A stretch of DNA of 64,000 bases, from NCBI GenBank assembly GCA_021713395.1, contig JAKJJT010000003.1, positions 156,393 to 220,392 of the forward strand, written 5' to 3'. The notes under the pieces are model-generated. The model was not told the origin of the DNA, did not search any database, and saw only the letters and a program-made list of their open reading frames with translations. The translations under genes were made by a program, and so were the position numbers. The first letter of the stretch is position 1; each line of letters starts with the position of its first letter. This DNA comes from Thiotrichales bacterium 19S9-11 (GTDB lineage Bacteria; Pseudomonadota; Gammaproteobacteria; Francisellales; Francisellaceae). Positions 39,250 to 48,094 of the stretch are shown here, in pieces.

Positions 39250-39498
39250 ATGGATGCAACAATACTAAAACAACTGATTGAGTCTGAACTAAATGATAGT
39301 GAAGCAATTGTTAAATCAAATGATAATGTACACTTTGAAGCGATTGTTATTTCTACATTATTTGAAGGCATAACAAAAGTAAAACAACAACAAATGATTT
39401 ATAAGGTTCTAAATGATTATATAACAAGCGGTGAGCTCCACGCATTAGCACTTAAAACTTACACCCCTAACCAATGGCACCAATTAAACAATGCATAA
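39250..39498 (+). CDS. ibaG: BolA-family protein IbaG
   Basis: 82 residues from the ATG at 39250; an in-frame TTG five codons earlier lacks support. The BolA fold is plain: VHFEAIVISTLFEGITKVKQ, QQMIYKVLNDYI and LHALALKTYTPNQWHQ, matching E. coli IbaG (YrbA, 84-89 residues). BolA proteins work with monothiol glutaredoxins in iron-sulfur handling. It sits between mlaB and murA, the same neighbours as in E. coli, and overlaps the murA start by eight bases. Confidence 0.92.
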   Translation: MDATILKQLIESELNDSEAIVKSNDNVHFEAIVISTLFEGITKVKQQQMIYKVLNDYITSGELHALALKTYTPNQWHQLNNA

Positions 39499-40810
39499 TA
39501 CACTAATTATTAATGGTAAACAAAAACTCAGTGGCGATGTTGAGATATCTAGTGCTAAAAATTCAGCTCTACCTTTACTTGCTGCAAGCCTTTTAACATC
39601 TAACAGTGTTTATTTAAGCAAACTACCACAGATTACTGACGTTAAAAACTTCAAAGCCTTGTTATCAAAGTTAGGCGTTAGCATATCCAATGATCATCAC
39701 TTAACCAAGCTTAATGCTTCTAACATCAATGTTGATTCATGTGTGGACTATAAAGAGGTCAGCGCAATGCGTGCTTCTATTTTATTATTAGGCCCTCTAC
39801 TAAGCCGATTAGGAACTATTGCCATAGAATTACCAGGTGGCTGTAATATTGGTCAGCGCCCCATCAATGAGCATATTAATGCGCTAATTAAAATGAAAGC
39901 AAATATCCAAGTTAAATCTAATATGATATTTGCCAAAACAGAAAAGTCACGCTTAATTGGTGCAGAGGTAAAGTTTAGCGTACCGACAGTAACTGGCACT
40001 GAAAACATTATAATGGCAGCAAGCCTTGCCGAAGGTATAACAACAATTAAAAATGCAGCCAAAGAACCTGAAATTTATGATCTTGCTAATATGCTTAATA
40101 TGATGGGAGCTCGAATTACAGGAGCAGGTAGTTCAACAATTCAAATTGAAGGTGTTAAAGAGCTCTTTGGTTGCCACTACCAACCTATTCCAGATAGAGT
40201 TGAAACCGCAACCTATATTATAAGTGCATTAGTAACCGGTAGCGAGATCACCCTAACACAAACAAACCCCAAACTATTAATGACAGAAATTAATCACTTT
40301 AGAAAGATGGGCGCTAACATTAAAACAACAGAAACTAAAGTTGTCATTGCTAAACCAACAACTCAACTTCAAGCAATAGACCTAACAACAAGTGCCTACC
40401 CTGGGTTTGCAACTGATATTCAAGCGCCTACTGTTATTGCACATCTAATTGCTAAAAAAAATAGCATTATCACTGAAACTATCTTTGATAATAGGCTCTC
40501 TCATATTCAAGAGCTTTCAAAAATGGGTGCCAACATCAAACAAACTGGCAATAGCATTTATATTAGTGGTGGTGCTCAATTAAATGGCTGTGATGTTTAT
40601 GCAACTGATCTTCGGGCATCCGCTTCTCTTGTGATTGCTGCTCTTGCTGCAGAAGGTCAATCAGTTATTCATCATATTCATCACTTAGATCGTGGCTATA
40701 GCTGTTTTGATGAAAAGCTTAAAGCACTTGGAGCTGATATTTACCGCCCACATACAACTATATTGCCAAAGGCTAAAAGCTCTGCTACAAATACAATACA
40801 CACAACTTAG
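39491..40810 (+). CDS. murA: UDP-N-acetylglucosamine 1-carboxyvinyltransferase MurA
   Basis: 439 residues. It transfers enolpyruvate from PEP to UDP-GlcNAc, the first step of peptidoglycan synthesis. The catalytic Lys-Asn ([16 protein letters not shown]) and the fosfomycin-target cysteine in [15 protein letters not shown] are present, with TDIQAPTV and [17 protein letters not shown] near the end. A cysteine (not Asp) at the fosfomycin site predicts the sensitive form. It overlaps ibaG by eight bases. Confidence 0.97.
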   Translation: MHNTLIINGKQKLSGDVEISSAKNSALPLLAASLLTSNSVYLSKLPQITDVKNFKALLSKLGVSISNDHHLTKLNASNINVDSCVDYKEVSAMRASILLLGPLLSRLGTIAIELPGGCNIGQRPINEHINALIKMKANIQVKSNMIFAKTEKSRLIGAEVKFSVPTVTGTENIIMAASLAEGITTIKNAAKEPEIYDLANMLNMMGARITGAGSSTIQIEGVKELFGCHYQPIPDRVETATYIISALVTGSEITLTQTNPKLLMTEINHFRKMGANIKTTETKVVIAKPTTQLQAIDLTTSAYPGFATDIQAPTVIAHLIAKKNSIITETIFDNRLSHIQELSKMGANIKQTGNSIYISGGAQLNGCDVYATDLRASASLVIAALAAEGQSVIHHIHHLDRGYSCFDEKLKALGADIYRPHTTILPKAKSSATNTIHTT

Positions 40811-40822
40811 AGTGATACTCTC

Positions 40823-41251
40823 ATGCAAGAAGCACTTTTTTATCCTGTTTTTGTTTTAATGATTTTTACTTTTATCAGCATGTTTATTAGTTTGTTCTCT
40901 AAAGTGCAAGCCATTCGAGACGGATCAATTCCCTTAGCAGACATCAACCAATTAGAATACTCACAAGCAACCAGTGAAAGCCATCATGCTAAAACTGCAG
41001 CTTATCATTTCTATGATTTAAATCGTCTACCTTTTATATTCTATATTAACACCATCATCTTATGTTTGCTTCAAACTGACCATACAATATTTTTAATTTT
41101 AAGCTGGCTTTATGTGTCAGTGACAATCTTACACTCAATCATTTATGTAACATATAATAATTTCATTCATAGACTTAGTGTTTATTTAATCGCAAATAGT
41201 TTCTTATTTGTTATGGTTATTTTAGCCTTAATAGAAATGATTAAAAATTAA
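40823..41251 (+). CDS. MAPEG-like membrane protein
   Basis: 142 residues, four membrane helices, no signal peptide. The segment around DLNRLPFIFYINTIILCLL, then LHSIIYVTYNNFIHRLSVYL resembles the bacterial MAPEG family, whose R-H-S and N...R pattern it keeps. Members in eukaryotes act on glutathione or eicosanoids; in bacteria the role is unknown. It follows murA by 12 bases and may be in the same transcript. The assignment rests on pattern similarity only. Confidence 0.6.
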   Translation: MQEALFYPVFVLMIFTFISMFISLFSKVQAIRDGSIPLADINQLEYSQATSESHHAKTAAYHFYDLNRLPFIFYINTIILCLLQTDHTIFLILSWLYVSVTILHSIIYVTYNNFIHRLSVYLIANSFLFVMVILALIEMIKN

Positions 41252-41261
41252 GTTTTTTATA

Positions 41262-42314
41262 ATGAATACCTATCAGAATCACTTAAGTCAAATCAAAACT
41301 CTTAATTTATCTGATTATGTTAAACTTACCAAACAATATATTAAAGAGTTCTCAGATATTAATAATAGTCCTTTTTTTCTCCAAGGAAAACCTAATGCAC
41401 CTTTAGTTATCTTAACTCATGGGTTCTCATCATCTGCTTATGCTATGAGATCTTTAGCTTATCAATTAAATGAACAAGGATATCATTGTTTTGCGCCTTT
41501 ATTACTAGGACATGGCACACAGCCACAAGCGCTATTAAATATTCCATATCAAAATTGGCTTGATCAAATAGAGCATTTTATTTTATCTGCACAACAAACG
41601 TTTCCTAAAATTCATTTGATTGGTCACTCCTATGGTGGGTTATTATCAACATTGATGGCACTTAAATATCCAGCGCTTATCAAAAGTCTTATTTTATTTG
41701 CACCTGCATTTGAGTTATCAAGCCCCCTAATCACAGCTCTATTACCTTATATTTCTTTACTAGGTAAAGTAATACCACTTAAATTTTTAACTAAAGTTCA
41801 GTCACTCTGTGGTAATGATCGCTTTAGTTATCATGAGTTTCCCATGCAAGCTGCTGTTGAAGTTCTAAAGCATATAAAGCATGTAAAACTTGATTTAAAA
41901 GCACATATCACTCAACCAGTTTTCATGGCAATTTCAACTGATGATGAAACTGTGTCTTCTAAAGCTGCTTTAAACTATTTTTATCATAATAATAATATAA
42001 AAAGTCATTGCGTCATTTATACAAGAGCAAATGATTTTTATTGTCATGACCCTCGCGTTGAGATCATTAGTAGTAATAAGCTTTGCTCACAAGTAATAGA
42101 CTTTTCTCATCTTGGTATGCATATTGATATTAATGATCCTCACTATGGGATAAATGGTCACTACTATCATAATGACAAACCTTACCCGATCACTTTTGGT
42201 GCCATGAATTATAGAAATAAGCTTAAAATTAAAAATCTTAAACGTCTTGCTTTCAATCCAAATTTTAATCTCCTGAGTAAAAAAATTATTGAATTTATTG
42301 ATCATGCAAATTAA
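41262..42314 (+). CDS. Alpha/beta hydrolase (carboxylesterase type)
   Basis: 350 residues. The alpha/beta hydrolase fold is clear: oxyanion region ILTHGFSSSAYAMR, LLGHGTQ, nucleophile elbow IGHSYGGLLS (Ser123) and the acid region MAISTDDETVSS. The catalytic histidine is probably in FSHLGMHIDIN, and the C-terminal 60 residues resemble no module I know. The layout recalls esterase/monoacylglycerol-lipase enzymes. It lies 10 bases after the MAPEG-like gene. Substrate unknown. Confidence 0.82.
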   Translation: MNTYQNHLSQIKTLNLSDYVKLTKQYIKEFSDINNSPFFLQGKPNAPLVILTHGFSSSAYAMRSLAYQLNEQGYHCFAPLLLGHGTQPQALLNIPYQNWLDQIEHFILSAQQTFPKIHLIGHSYGGLLSTLMALKYPALIKSLILFAPAFELSSPLITALLPYISLLGKVIPLKFLTKVQSLCGNDRFSYHEFPMQAAVEVLKHIKHVKLDLKAHITQPVFMAISTDDETVSSKAALNYFYHNNNIKSHCVIYTRANDFYCHDPRVEIISSNKLCSQVIDFSHLGMHIDINDPHYGINGHYYHNDKPYPITFGAMNYRNKLKIKNLKRLAFNPNFNLLSKKIIEFIDHAN

Positions 42315-42356
42315 CCCTGTCTCAAAATAAAAGACAATGCTATGATACATTTATCG

Positions 42357-42362
42357 TATAAT
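42357..42362 (+). promoter_or_regulatory. -10 box candidate for rpiA
   Basis: A perfect TATAAT at 42357-42362 lies 24 bases before the rpiA start. Upstream, GACAAT at about 18 bases is only a poor -35. The spacing to the ATG is short but plausible for a transcript starting near 42369. Motif match only. Confidence 0.4.
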
Positions 42363-42385
42363 CTCTGTTCAGGATAAAACTTAAA

Positions 42386-43042
42386 ATGGATACAAATAAA
42401 CTCAAACAACAAGCAGCAGAAGCTGCAATTGGCTGGATCAGACCTGATATAACGATTGGTGTAGGAACTGGCTCAACGGTCCACTATTTTATTGAAGCAC
42501 TTGTATCTGTTAAGCATAAAATTAATCAAATTGTATCAAGCTCTGAAGAAACAACGAAGAAACTTAAAGCTCATGGTTTTTATGTTTCTGACCTAAATAG
42601 CATTGATATGCTTGATCTATACGTTGATGGCGCAGATGAGTGTAATCATCAAAAAATGCTAATTAAAGGTGGAGGCGGTGCATTAACGCGTGAAAAGATA
42701 TTAGCTGTGTCTGCCAAAGAATTCTTATGTATCATTGATCAAACAAAATACGTTGAACTATTAGGCAGCTTTCCATTACCAATTGAAGTCATTCCAATGG
42801 CAAGAGGACTTGTTGCACGAGCAATAAGACAGCTAGGCGGCCAGCCAGTCTTACGGGAAGATTTTATCACAGATAATGGCAATATCATCTTAGACATCCA
42901 CAATCTGGATCTAACCGACCCAAAAATGGCTGAAGCTGTATTAACCCAGCTCACTGGCGTTGTTTGCTGTGGTTTATTTTCTCATCGTGGCGCTGATACC
43001 GTATTAATGGCTACAGAAAGCGGTACTATTGAAACCATTTAA
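42386..43042 (+). CDS. rpiA: Ribose-5-phosphate isomerase A
   Basis: 218 residues, normal length. It interconverts ribose-5-phosphate and ribulose-5-phosphate in the pentose-phosphate pathway. Motifs: GVGTGSTVHYFIEAL, DLYVDGADECN (catalytic Asp/Glu), MLIKGGGGALTREKIL and the E. coli-like SSEETTKKLKAHG. It is convergent with the BtuF-like gene, whose stop lies 16 bases downstream. Confidence 0.97.
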   Translation: MDTNKLKQQAAEAAIGWIRPDITIGVGTGSTVHYFIEALVSVKHKINQIVSSSEETTKKLKAHGFYVSDLNSIDMLDLYVDGADECNHQKMLIKGGGGALTREKILAVSAKEFLCIIDQTKYVELLGSFPLPIEVIPMARGLVARAIRQLGGQPVLREDFITDNGNIILDIHNLDLTDPKMAEAVLTQLTGVVCCGLFSHRGADTVLMATESGTIETI

Positions 43043-43057
43043 AACTAGTATCGACCT

Positions 43058-43906
43058 TTATTCAGTATTTATAATCTTACAAACTAATTGAATCCCCTCC
43101 AATAAACTTAAAGTTGCTTGTGAAACCAAACTTGAATTAACCGCGTAAATCTGATTGTTTTTAACTGCATTCAATGTTGAATAATTCTTCCAATAACTAG
43201 ATTTTAATACTTTATACCCTCCTGATATATTTTGAGTGATTAGAATTACATCTGGGTTTTTTAATAATACTAACTCTCGGCTAACTTCAAATGCTTCTTG
43301 ATTAACTTCCTCAAAAATATTTTTTGCACCACAAAATGCAATAATTTCACTCATAAATCCTTTTGCACCTATTGTATATAGCGGCCGATCAGATAACTGA
43401 ACAAATACCTTTTTACCTGAAACTGAACTAGGTTTTAATTCTTCTAACCTATCCAAGTAGTCTCTTGCTAATTTCTGTGCTGATTTTTCTAAACCGACTA
43501 ATTTACCAATTCGTATAATTAATAGTGCAACAGCTTTAATCGATTGAGCTTCGACAGGGTATACTTTTAACTTAAATCCTTTTAGCTGTTGCACAACCTG
43601 CTCTGAAGTGCCTCCTTCCCAAGTAAGCACTAGATCTGGCTTTAGTAAAATTATTTTTTCTACCTGAATATTAAATGCATCACCAATTGAAGGGATTAAG
43701 CGTACTGATTTCGGTTCATTATAATAGTGAACGGTAGCAATGATTTTAACCTCATGCTTTGTACCATCAAGCTCGGCCTGATTGACAATACTCTGCAACA
43801 ATAGCGTAATATTCGGTGCTAAAGTAATAATATCTACCGCTTTCGCTGTGTTTAGCCAAATAAATGACAGAACAAAGATCACACAGCTTAGTAATTTTTT
43901 TTTCAT
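43058..43906 (-). CDS. BtuF-like periplasmic binding protein
   Basis: 282 residues from the ATG at 43906, which overlaps the ampD stop (ATGA). A signal peptide is visible (KKKLLSCVIFVLSFIWLNTA). The two-lobed type III binding-protein fold shows in ITLAPNITLLLQSI, KSVRLIPSIGDAFNIQVEKI, LLKPDLVLTWEGGT and SEIIAFCGAKNIFEEV. Related proteins bind vitamin B12 or heme for ABC importers. No permease or ATPase gene of that type is nearby, so it is an orphan or works with distant partners. It is translationally coupled to ampD, an unusual partner. Confidence 0.85.
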   Translation of the reverse strand: MKKKLLSCVIFVLSFIWLNTAKAVDIITLAPNITLLLQSIVNQAELDGTKHEVKIIATVHYYNEPKSVRLIPSIGDAFNIQVEKIILLKPDLVLTWEGGTSEQVVQQLKGFKLKVYPVEAQSIKAVALLIIRIGKLVGLEKSAQKLARDYLDRLEELKPSSVSGKKVFVQLSDRPLYTIGAKGFMSEIIAFCGAKNIFEEVNQEAFEVSRELVLLKNPDVILITQNISGGYKVLKSSYWKNYSTLNAVKNNQIYAVNSSLVSQATLSLLEGIQLVCKIINTE

Positions 43907-44454
43907 AGACTTTTCAAGTACATCTCCCAATCGAACAGTACGCCAGGATCTGTTTTTCGATTAGGTGAAATATGACTATGTCCTATTATTCTATCTTTAG
44001 TTATTTTAGTATACTTTATTAGTATTTTTGTTAATTTTATTAATTTTTTATACTGTAGCACTTCATATTCTGAATCATCTGTGCCTTCTAATTCAATGCC
44101 AATTGAAAAATTATTGCAGTTTTCTCGCTGCTGAAATGCTGAGACACCTGCATGCCAAGCTCGATCATAAATAGATACAAATTGTATGATTTCTCCATTT
44201 CGCCGAATCAAAAAGTGAGCAGAAACTTTTAAATCTTTAAGTGCTTCAAATGATGCATCTTTTGATATATCTAACTTATTTTGAAATAAATCAATGACAT
44301 AGTTATTCTGATAGTTACCTTTTGGTAAGCTCATACAATGAATAACTAAAAGATTAATTTCTGTATTATTTGGTCTTTGATTATAATTTGGTGATCGCTT
44401 ATGCGTAATACCCTCAATCCAGCCAGTTGTTGCATCAAACTCTAAATCTTCCAT
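43903..44454 (-). CDS. ampD: 1,6-anhydro-N-acetylmuramyl-L-alanine amidase AmpD
   Basis: 183 residues from the ATG at 44454, with GTGAG six bases upstream; the longer in-frame start adds eight residues. It cleaves anhydromuramyl peptides in cytoplasmic cell-wall recycling. The zinc ligands are in place: LLVIHCMSLP, GHSHISPNRKTDPG, plus VSAHFLIRRNGEIIQFV and RAWHAGVSAFQQRENCN. No ampG or ampR is in the window. The stop overlaps the BtuF-like start by four bases. Confidence 0.95.
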   Translation of the reverse strand: MEDLEFDATTGWIEGITHKRSPNYNQRPNNTEINLLVIHCMSLPKGNYQNNYVIDLFQNKLDISKDASFEALKDLKVSAHFLIRRNGEIIQFVSIYDRAWHAGVSAFQQRENCNNFSIGIELEGTDDSEYEVLQYKKLIKLTKILIKYTKITKDRIIGHSHISPNRKTDPGVLFDWEMYLKSL

Positions 44455-44545
44455 AAAATACTCACATGCGCCTAACAAACTTTATTTTATAACCAAATAA
44501 CGATATGCTTTGACATACATTTAGTTCCCCATTTAAGGATTATAC

Positions 44546-45205
44546 ATGGCTAAAGTGCAGATGCCATTAAAAAGCTCACTGATTTTCCTAATCTTATTAA
44601 TTATTTTTTATTTATTTAGCTTTTATTTTTTTGATCAATCAATTGCTTATTTTATCAATAAAAACATTTCTGATAATAACCCTTTATGCCATATTAGTAC
44701 TTTTCTTAGCCATATATTTGACCCAAATACTTGGGCTATTATCATGTGTCTTTTATTTTCATCCTCACTTTTATGCTATATAAAAAAACAACCATTTGAT
44801 AAACTCAAGCCTCAACTACTAGTTACGCTTAGTTTATTTATTGCTTTAAGCGTTGGTACGGTGACTAAATTTATACTTGCTCGCTATCGTCCCGAGCTTT
44901 TATTTAGTGATCATTTATACGGTTTTCATTATTTTTCTTTTAAAAAAGTCTTTAATTCATCACCATCAGGTCATAGTTTAAGTGCATTTGCAGGCTTTAT
45001 TTCAGTTGCTTTAGCGTTTAATAAAAAATGGTTACTTGCCATTGCAATTATTTTATCAATAATGATTAGTATTGCTCGAATTATCGTATCAAAACACTTT
45101 CTATCTGATATTGTATTTGGTGCTTATATTGGCGTTTTTAGTGTGCTATGGGCTCAATGGTTAATTTATTTTCTCTATTATAGGTTTGATACTAAAACAG
45201 ACTAA
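44546..45205 (+). CDS. PAP2-family membrane phosphatase
   Basis: 219 residues with six membrane helices. The three PAP2 phosphatase motifs are visible: KFILARYRPE, SSPSGHSLSAFAG and RIIVSKHFLSDIVFG, with the active histidines in the SGH and HFLSD parts. Members remove phosphate from lipids such as undecaprenyl pyrophosphate, phosphatidylglycerol phosphate or lipid A (LpxE type). The substrate cannot be told. AAGGA precedes the ATG. It is divergent from ampD and is followed nine bases later by the TSUP gene. Confidence 0.88.
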   Translation: MAKVQMPLKSSLIFLILLIIFYLFSFYFFDQSIAYFINKNISDNNPLCHISTFLSHIFDPNTWAIIMCLLFSSSLLCYIKKQPFDKLKPQLLVTLSLFIALSVGTVTKFILARYRPELLFSDHLYGFHYFSFKKVFNSSPSGHSLSAFAGFISVALAFNKKWLLAIAIILSIMISIARIIVSKHFLSDIVFGAYIGVFSVLWAQWLIYFLYYRFDTKTD

Positions 45206-45214
45206 GGCCTTGCT

Positions 45215-45976
45215 ATGACAATAGAAGAAATTATCATTGAAATTGTCTTAGTTGCATTTGCAGGCTTTGTTGATGCCATTGGTGGTGGTGGAGGCTTTAT
45301 TACAATCCCCGCCTTTTTACTTATTGGTGTGCCAGAAGCCTTAGTCCTAGGAACAAATAAATTTACAGTAACTTTAGGTAGCTTAAGCGCAATCTATCGT
45401 TTTCTAAAACATAACCGTATTGACTTATCTTTAATGAAGTATGGTGTTATTACTGGCTTTTTAGGTGCTATCTTCGGCGCTTTTTTAAGTCATCTATTAA
45501 ATACACAGCTAATGGTATATTTGTTATTACTTATTGTGCCTTGTATTTTAGTGATTAATCTATTTAAAGATAAAATTTATCAAGTAAAACTTAAAACTAA
45601 ACTCAGTGAACAACAAGAAATTAATCGCTGCATTATGGTTAGTTTTATCGTTGGCACTTATGATGGATTTTTTGGTCCTGGTACAGGTACCTTTTTATTA
45701 CTTGGCTTTGTCTTTTTCCTTTATATGGAGTATTCCGATGCTTCAATTAATGCGCGCTTAATTAATTTCACTTCAAACTTAAGTGCACTATCTTATTTTT
45801 TAATTGTTAATCGAATTGACTGGATGCCTGCATTAATTGGTGTGCCTGCTTCTGCATTTGGTTACTATTTAGGTAGTCAAATTCTAATTCAAGGACGATC
45901 AAAAATAGTGCGCTTAGTTGTTAATATTGTACTTGTTACTTTATTAGCGCATCTTGTTTGGAAACATCTACTTTAA
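45215..45976 (+). CDS. TSUP-family sulfite/anion exporter (TauE/SafE)
   Basis: 253 residues and about eight membrane helices. The TSUP signature is repeated: FVDAIGGGGGFITIPAFLLI in the first half and GTYDGFFGPGTGTFLLLGFV in the second, with LGTNKFTVTLGSLSA. Members export or import sulfite, sulfonates or other sulfur-containing organic anions. It lies nine bases after the PAP2 gene. The substrate is not readable. Confidence 0.9.
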   Translation: MTIEEIIIEIVLVAFAGFVDAIGGGGGFITIPAFLLIGVPEALVLGTNKFTVTLGSLSAIYRFLKHNRIDLSLMKYGVITGFLGAIFGAFLSHLLNTQLMVYLLLLIVPCILVINLFKDKIYQVKLKTKLSEQQEINRCIMVSFIVGTYDGFFGPGTGTFLLLGFVFFLYMEYSDASINARLINFTSNLSALSYFLIVNRIDWMPALIGVPASAFGYYLGSQILIQGRSKIVRLVVNIVLVTLLAHLVWKHLL

Positions 45977-46014
45977 TTTGATAAAAAATTCTATAAATAT
46001 TATCCGCCTAGTAG

Positions 46015-46042
46015 TTGACTCTTTTAATAAACCAAGTAAAAT
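46015..46042 (+). promoter_or_regulatory. Promoter of the tRNA-Met gene
   Basis: TTGACT (46015-46020) and TAAAAT (46037-46042) are 16 bases apart, and the predicted start lies about ten bases before the mature tRNA. The quality of both boxes suits a tRNA promoter. Motif match. Confidence 0.65.
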
Positions 46043-46058
46043 ACACTTTCCATAACGT

Positions 46059-46135
46059 GGCTACGTAGCTCAGTCGGTTAGAGCACAGCATTCATAATGC
46101 TGGGGTCACTGGTTCAAGTCCAGTCGTAGCTACCA
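46059..46135 (+). tRNA. Elongator tRNA-Met, anticodon CAT
   Basis: 77 bases including an encoded CCA. The acceptor stem GGCTACG pairs with CGTAGCT through one G-T wobble, the D-arm reads AGCTCAGTCGGTTAGAGC, and the anticodon arm CAGCA-TTCATAA-TGCTG shows anticodon CAT; the T-arm has GGTTCAAGTCC. The stem matches E. coli elongator Met (GGCTACG), while an initiator would start CGC. It is a monocistronic gene with its own promoter. Confidence 0.97.
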
Positions 46136-46172
46136 TTTTATTTTTATCTCTCTAATCTTAAGGTTGATCATT

Positions 46173-46670
46173 ATGAACCTAAGTGATATTAAAATCCGAT
46201 TTTCCGAAGAAAAAGACATACCCATTGTTCTTTCTTTTATCAAGGAACTTGCAGAGTATGAAAAATTATCTCATGAAGTTATCGCAACTGAAGAAACATT
46301 AAAAAAACATTTATTCTCTGATAAACCAAAGGCTGAAGTTCTCTTAATTAACAATGGACAAACAGATATTGGCTTTGCGTTATTTTTTCATAATTTTTCA
46401 ACCTTTTTAGGTAAACCTGGTCTTTACTTAGAAGATCTTTATGTTAAACCTGAATACCGCGGGCTTGGCATTGGTAAAGCTATCTTCTATTATTTAGCTA
46501 AATTAGCCCTTGAGCGTGATTGTGGACGTATTGAATGGTGGGTTTTAGACTGGAATGAACCATCAATTAATTTTTATAAAAAATTAGGTGCGGTTCCTAT
46601 GGATGAATGGACTGTATTTCGCTTAACTGAAGAAAAGTTACAAAATTTGGCGAAGAACAATCTATTTTAA
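46173..46670 (+). CDS. GNAT-family N-acetyltransferase
   Basis: 165 residues from the ATG at 46173, preceded by AAGG nine bases upstream; a TTG three codons earlier is an alternative. The acetyl-CoA loop YRGLGIGKAIFYYLAKLALE (GNAT motif A) and the following CGRIEWWVLDWNEPSINFYK mark the diamine/polyamine-acetyltransferase-like subgroup, similar in pattern to eukaryotic SAT1. The substrate, possibly a polyamine or thialysine-type amine, is an inference. Its stop overlaps the following convergent gene by four bases. Confidence 0.88.
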   Translation: MNLSDIKIRFSEEKDIPIVLSFIKELAEYEKLSHEVIATEETLKKHLFSDKPKAEVLLINNGQTDIGFALFFHNFSTFLGKPGLYLEDLYVKPEYRGLGIGKAIFYYLAKLALERDCGRIEWWVLDWNEPSINFYKKLGAVPMDEWTVFRLTEEKLQNLAKNNLF

Positions 46671-47878
46671 GTTATTTTCTCAATCATAGGTGATAAGCTT
46701 AAAGCTTCCTTAAAACTTAAAGACTCACTAAAAAATAGACTATCTGGAATGCTTCTGGGAAAACTTGGGGTAGACTCTTCTTTTGATAATCCCAACGGAG
46801 CAAATCGTATTATTTGATCACTTTGATTGTCTTTATCAGTTAACTTGTCATTTTGAATGCCACTGACGCTCTCACTTTGTACTTTATGAATATCAACAGT
46901 TTTCTTTTTCTTGGTATACCCTCTTTCAGTTTTACTACCTGAGGCATAATCTTCGTGCTTCTTAAAAACGGGTAAACTCTTTGTTGAAAGCCTTTTTTTA
47001 AGCTTTTTTGACTTTTGTTCTTGCTTTAAGTCTAATTCTGTTTTTGAATCTATAGAGCTTAAGGGTGTTGCCATTATCTTGCTTTGTTTAATGAGGAACT
47101 TATCTAAATCAGAATCTGGATCTATTGGGTATTCTACTTTAGTTCCATTAACTGTGATAGCTGATGCATTTAGTAATATTAATAATGATGAGAATTTAAC
47201 TATTTCTTGTCTATCAAACACTTCAGCTTCTATATTTTGAGCAGATGTTAAGTTTAGACTTTTAAACTTTTGACTTTGAAAGAAGATCATAAACTTCAAA
47301 GCTTCATTATATGCCTTTTTATCATCTACTTCTTTTGCCTTAAAAATAGGCGTTGCATATAAATTTAAAGGCGGTAAGTTCTTCGTTTCTTTTATTAACG
47401 ATAAAGGATAATTATCTTTAAATGATCGTAATGATTGCCATTTCTCTTTCATTAACTCGTCTAGTAAGGCATAGCCAATTCTATACTCTCCTGTTTCTTT
47501 ATTTCTAACTGGAGCAAAAACTTTTAAATAAAATTGATTTAGGCCTGTTATAATTACACTTTCGAGGTGTAAATTATGTTTATTTTTACCTCCTTCTATT
47601 GCAACTTTTAGCCAAAAATTAAATACTTTGGCTGCCGATTCAATATTTTGTTGCTTTAGCACATCAAATAAAACAATCATTAAAATACGGTCTGAAAACT
47701 GCGCGATATTTCTTTCTATTTCAGATAAGTTACTACCATCAGGTTGAATATCAAATTCTGAGAATTTTGCTCTTACCCATTGATCTAAAAGCTTAACTGT
47801 TTTCTGTATTTGTTCTTCATAAGTTTCATCATCTATCTTATCTTGAGCAAGCTGCTCTATAAAGTACTCATGTATCAT
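46667..47878 (-). CDS. Hypothetical protein with a possible RasGEF-like region
   Basis: 403 residues from the second ATG at 47878, which has GGAAG eight bases upstream; the first ATG (47893) has no such site. There is no signal peptide. Residues about 70-190 recall the RasGEF catalytic core: AAKVFNFWLKVAIEGGKNKH, then NLHLESVIITGLNQFYLKVF and KNLPPLNLYATPIFK, the pattern of WLKVA, N..L..I..GLN and PP..P. RasGEF domains are eukaryotic, and Legionella uses them in effectors. The last 130 residues are disordered, Ser/Lys-rich, with two basic clusters (KKLKKRLSTK, YTKKKKTVDIHK). The call is an eye-level pattern match and could be wrong. Confidence 0.45.
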   Translation of the reverse strand: MIHEYFIEQLAQDKIDDETYEEQIQKTVKLLDQWVRAKFSEFDIQPDGSNLSEIERNIAQFSDRILMIVLFDVLKQQNIESAAKVFNFWLKVAIEGGKNKHNLHLESVIITGLNQFYLKVFAPVRNKETGEYRIGYALLDELMKEKWQSLRSFKDNYPLSLIKETKNLPPLNLYATPIFKAKEVDDKKAYNEALKFMIFFQSQKFKSLNLTSAQNIEAEVFDRQEIVKFSSLLILLNASAITVNGTKVEYPIDPDSDLDKFLIKQSKIMATPLSSIDSKTELDLKQEQKSKKLKKRLSTKSLPVFKKHEDYASGSKTERGYTKKKKTVDIHKVQSESVSGIQNDKLTDKDNQSDQIIRFAPLGLSKEESTPSFPRSIPDSLFFSESLSFKEALSLSPMIEKIT

Positions 47879-47893
47879 AAAATCAACTTCCAT

Positions 47894-48094
47894 TTACAAA
47901 AATTGAAAAACTTTTGATTTGAACTTAGAATAGCTTAAACAATATTTAAAATAAAAAATTATAATAATCTTAAACTACTTGATATAAGTCAAATCTGCTT
48001 TTTTAACATAAAAACTTAAATCACTTCTATCATACTTGATTTATCTAATATTTTTCCCTAAATTTTAAAATATATTTAAAAAAGAGAGGCAACT
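47894..48094. other. AT-rich divergent intergenic region
   Basis: About 200 AT-rich bases between the RasGEF-like candidate and the FUSC-like gene. AGAGAGG at 48083-48089 is the ribosome-binding site of the latter. Promoters for both directions should be here; none stands out strongly to me. Confidence 0.4.
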
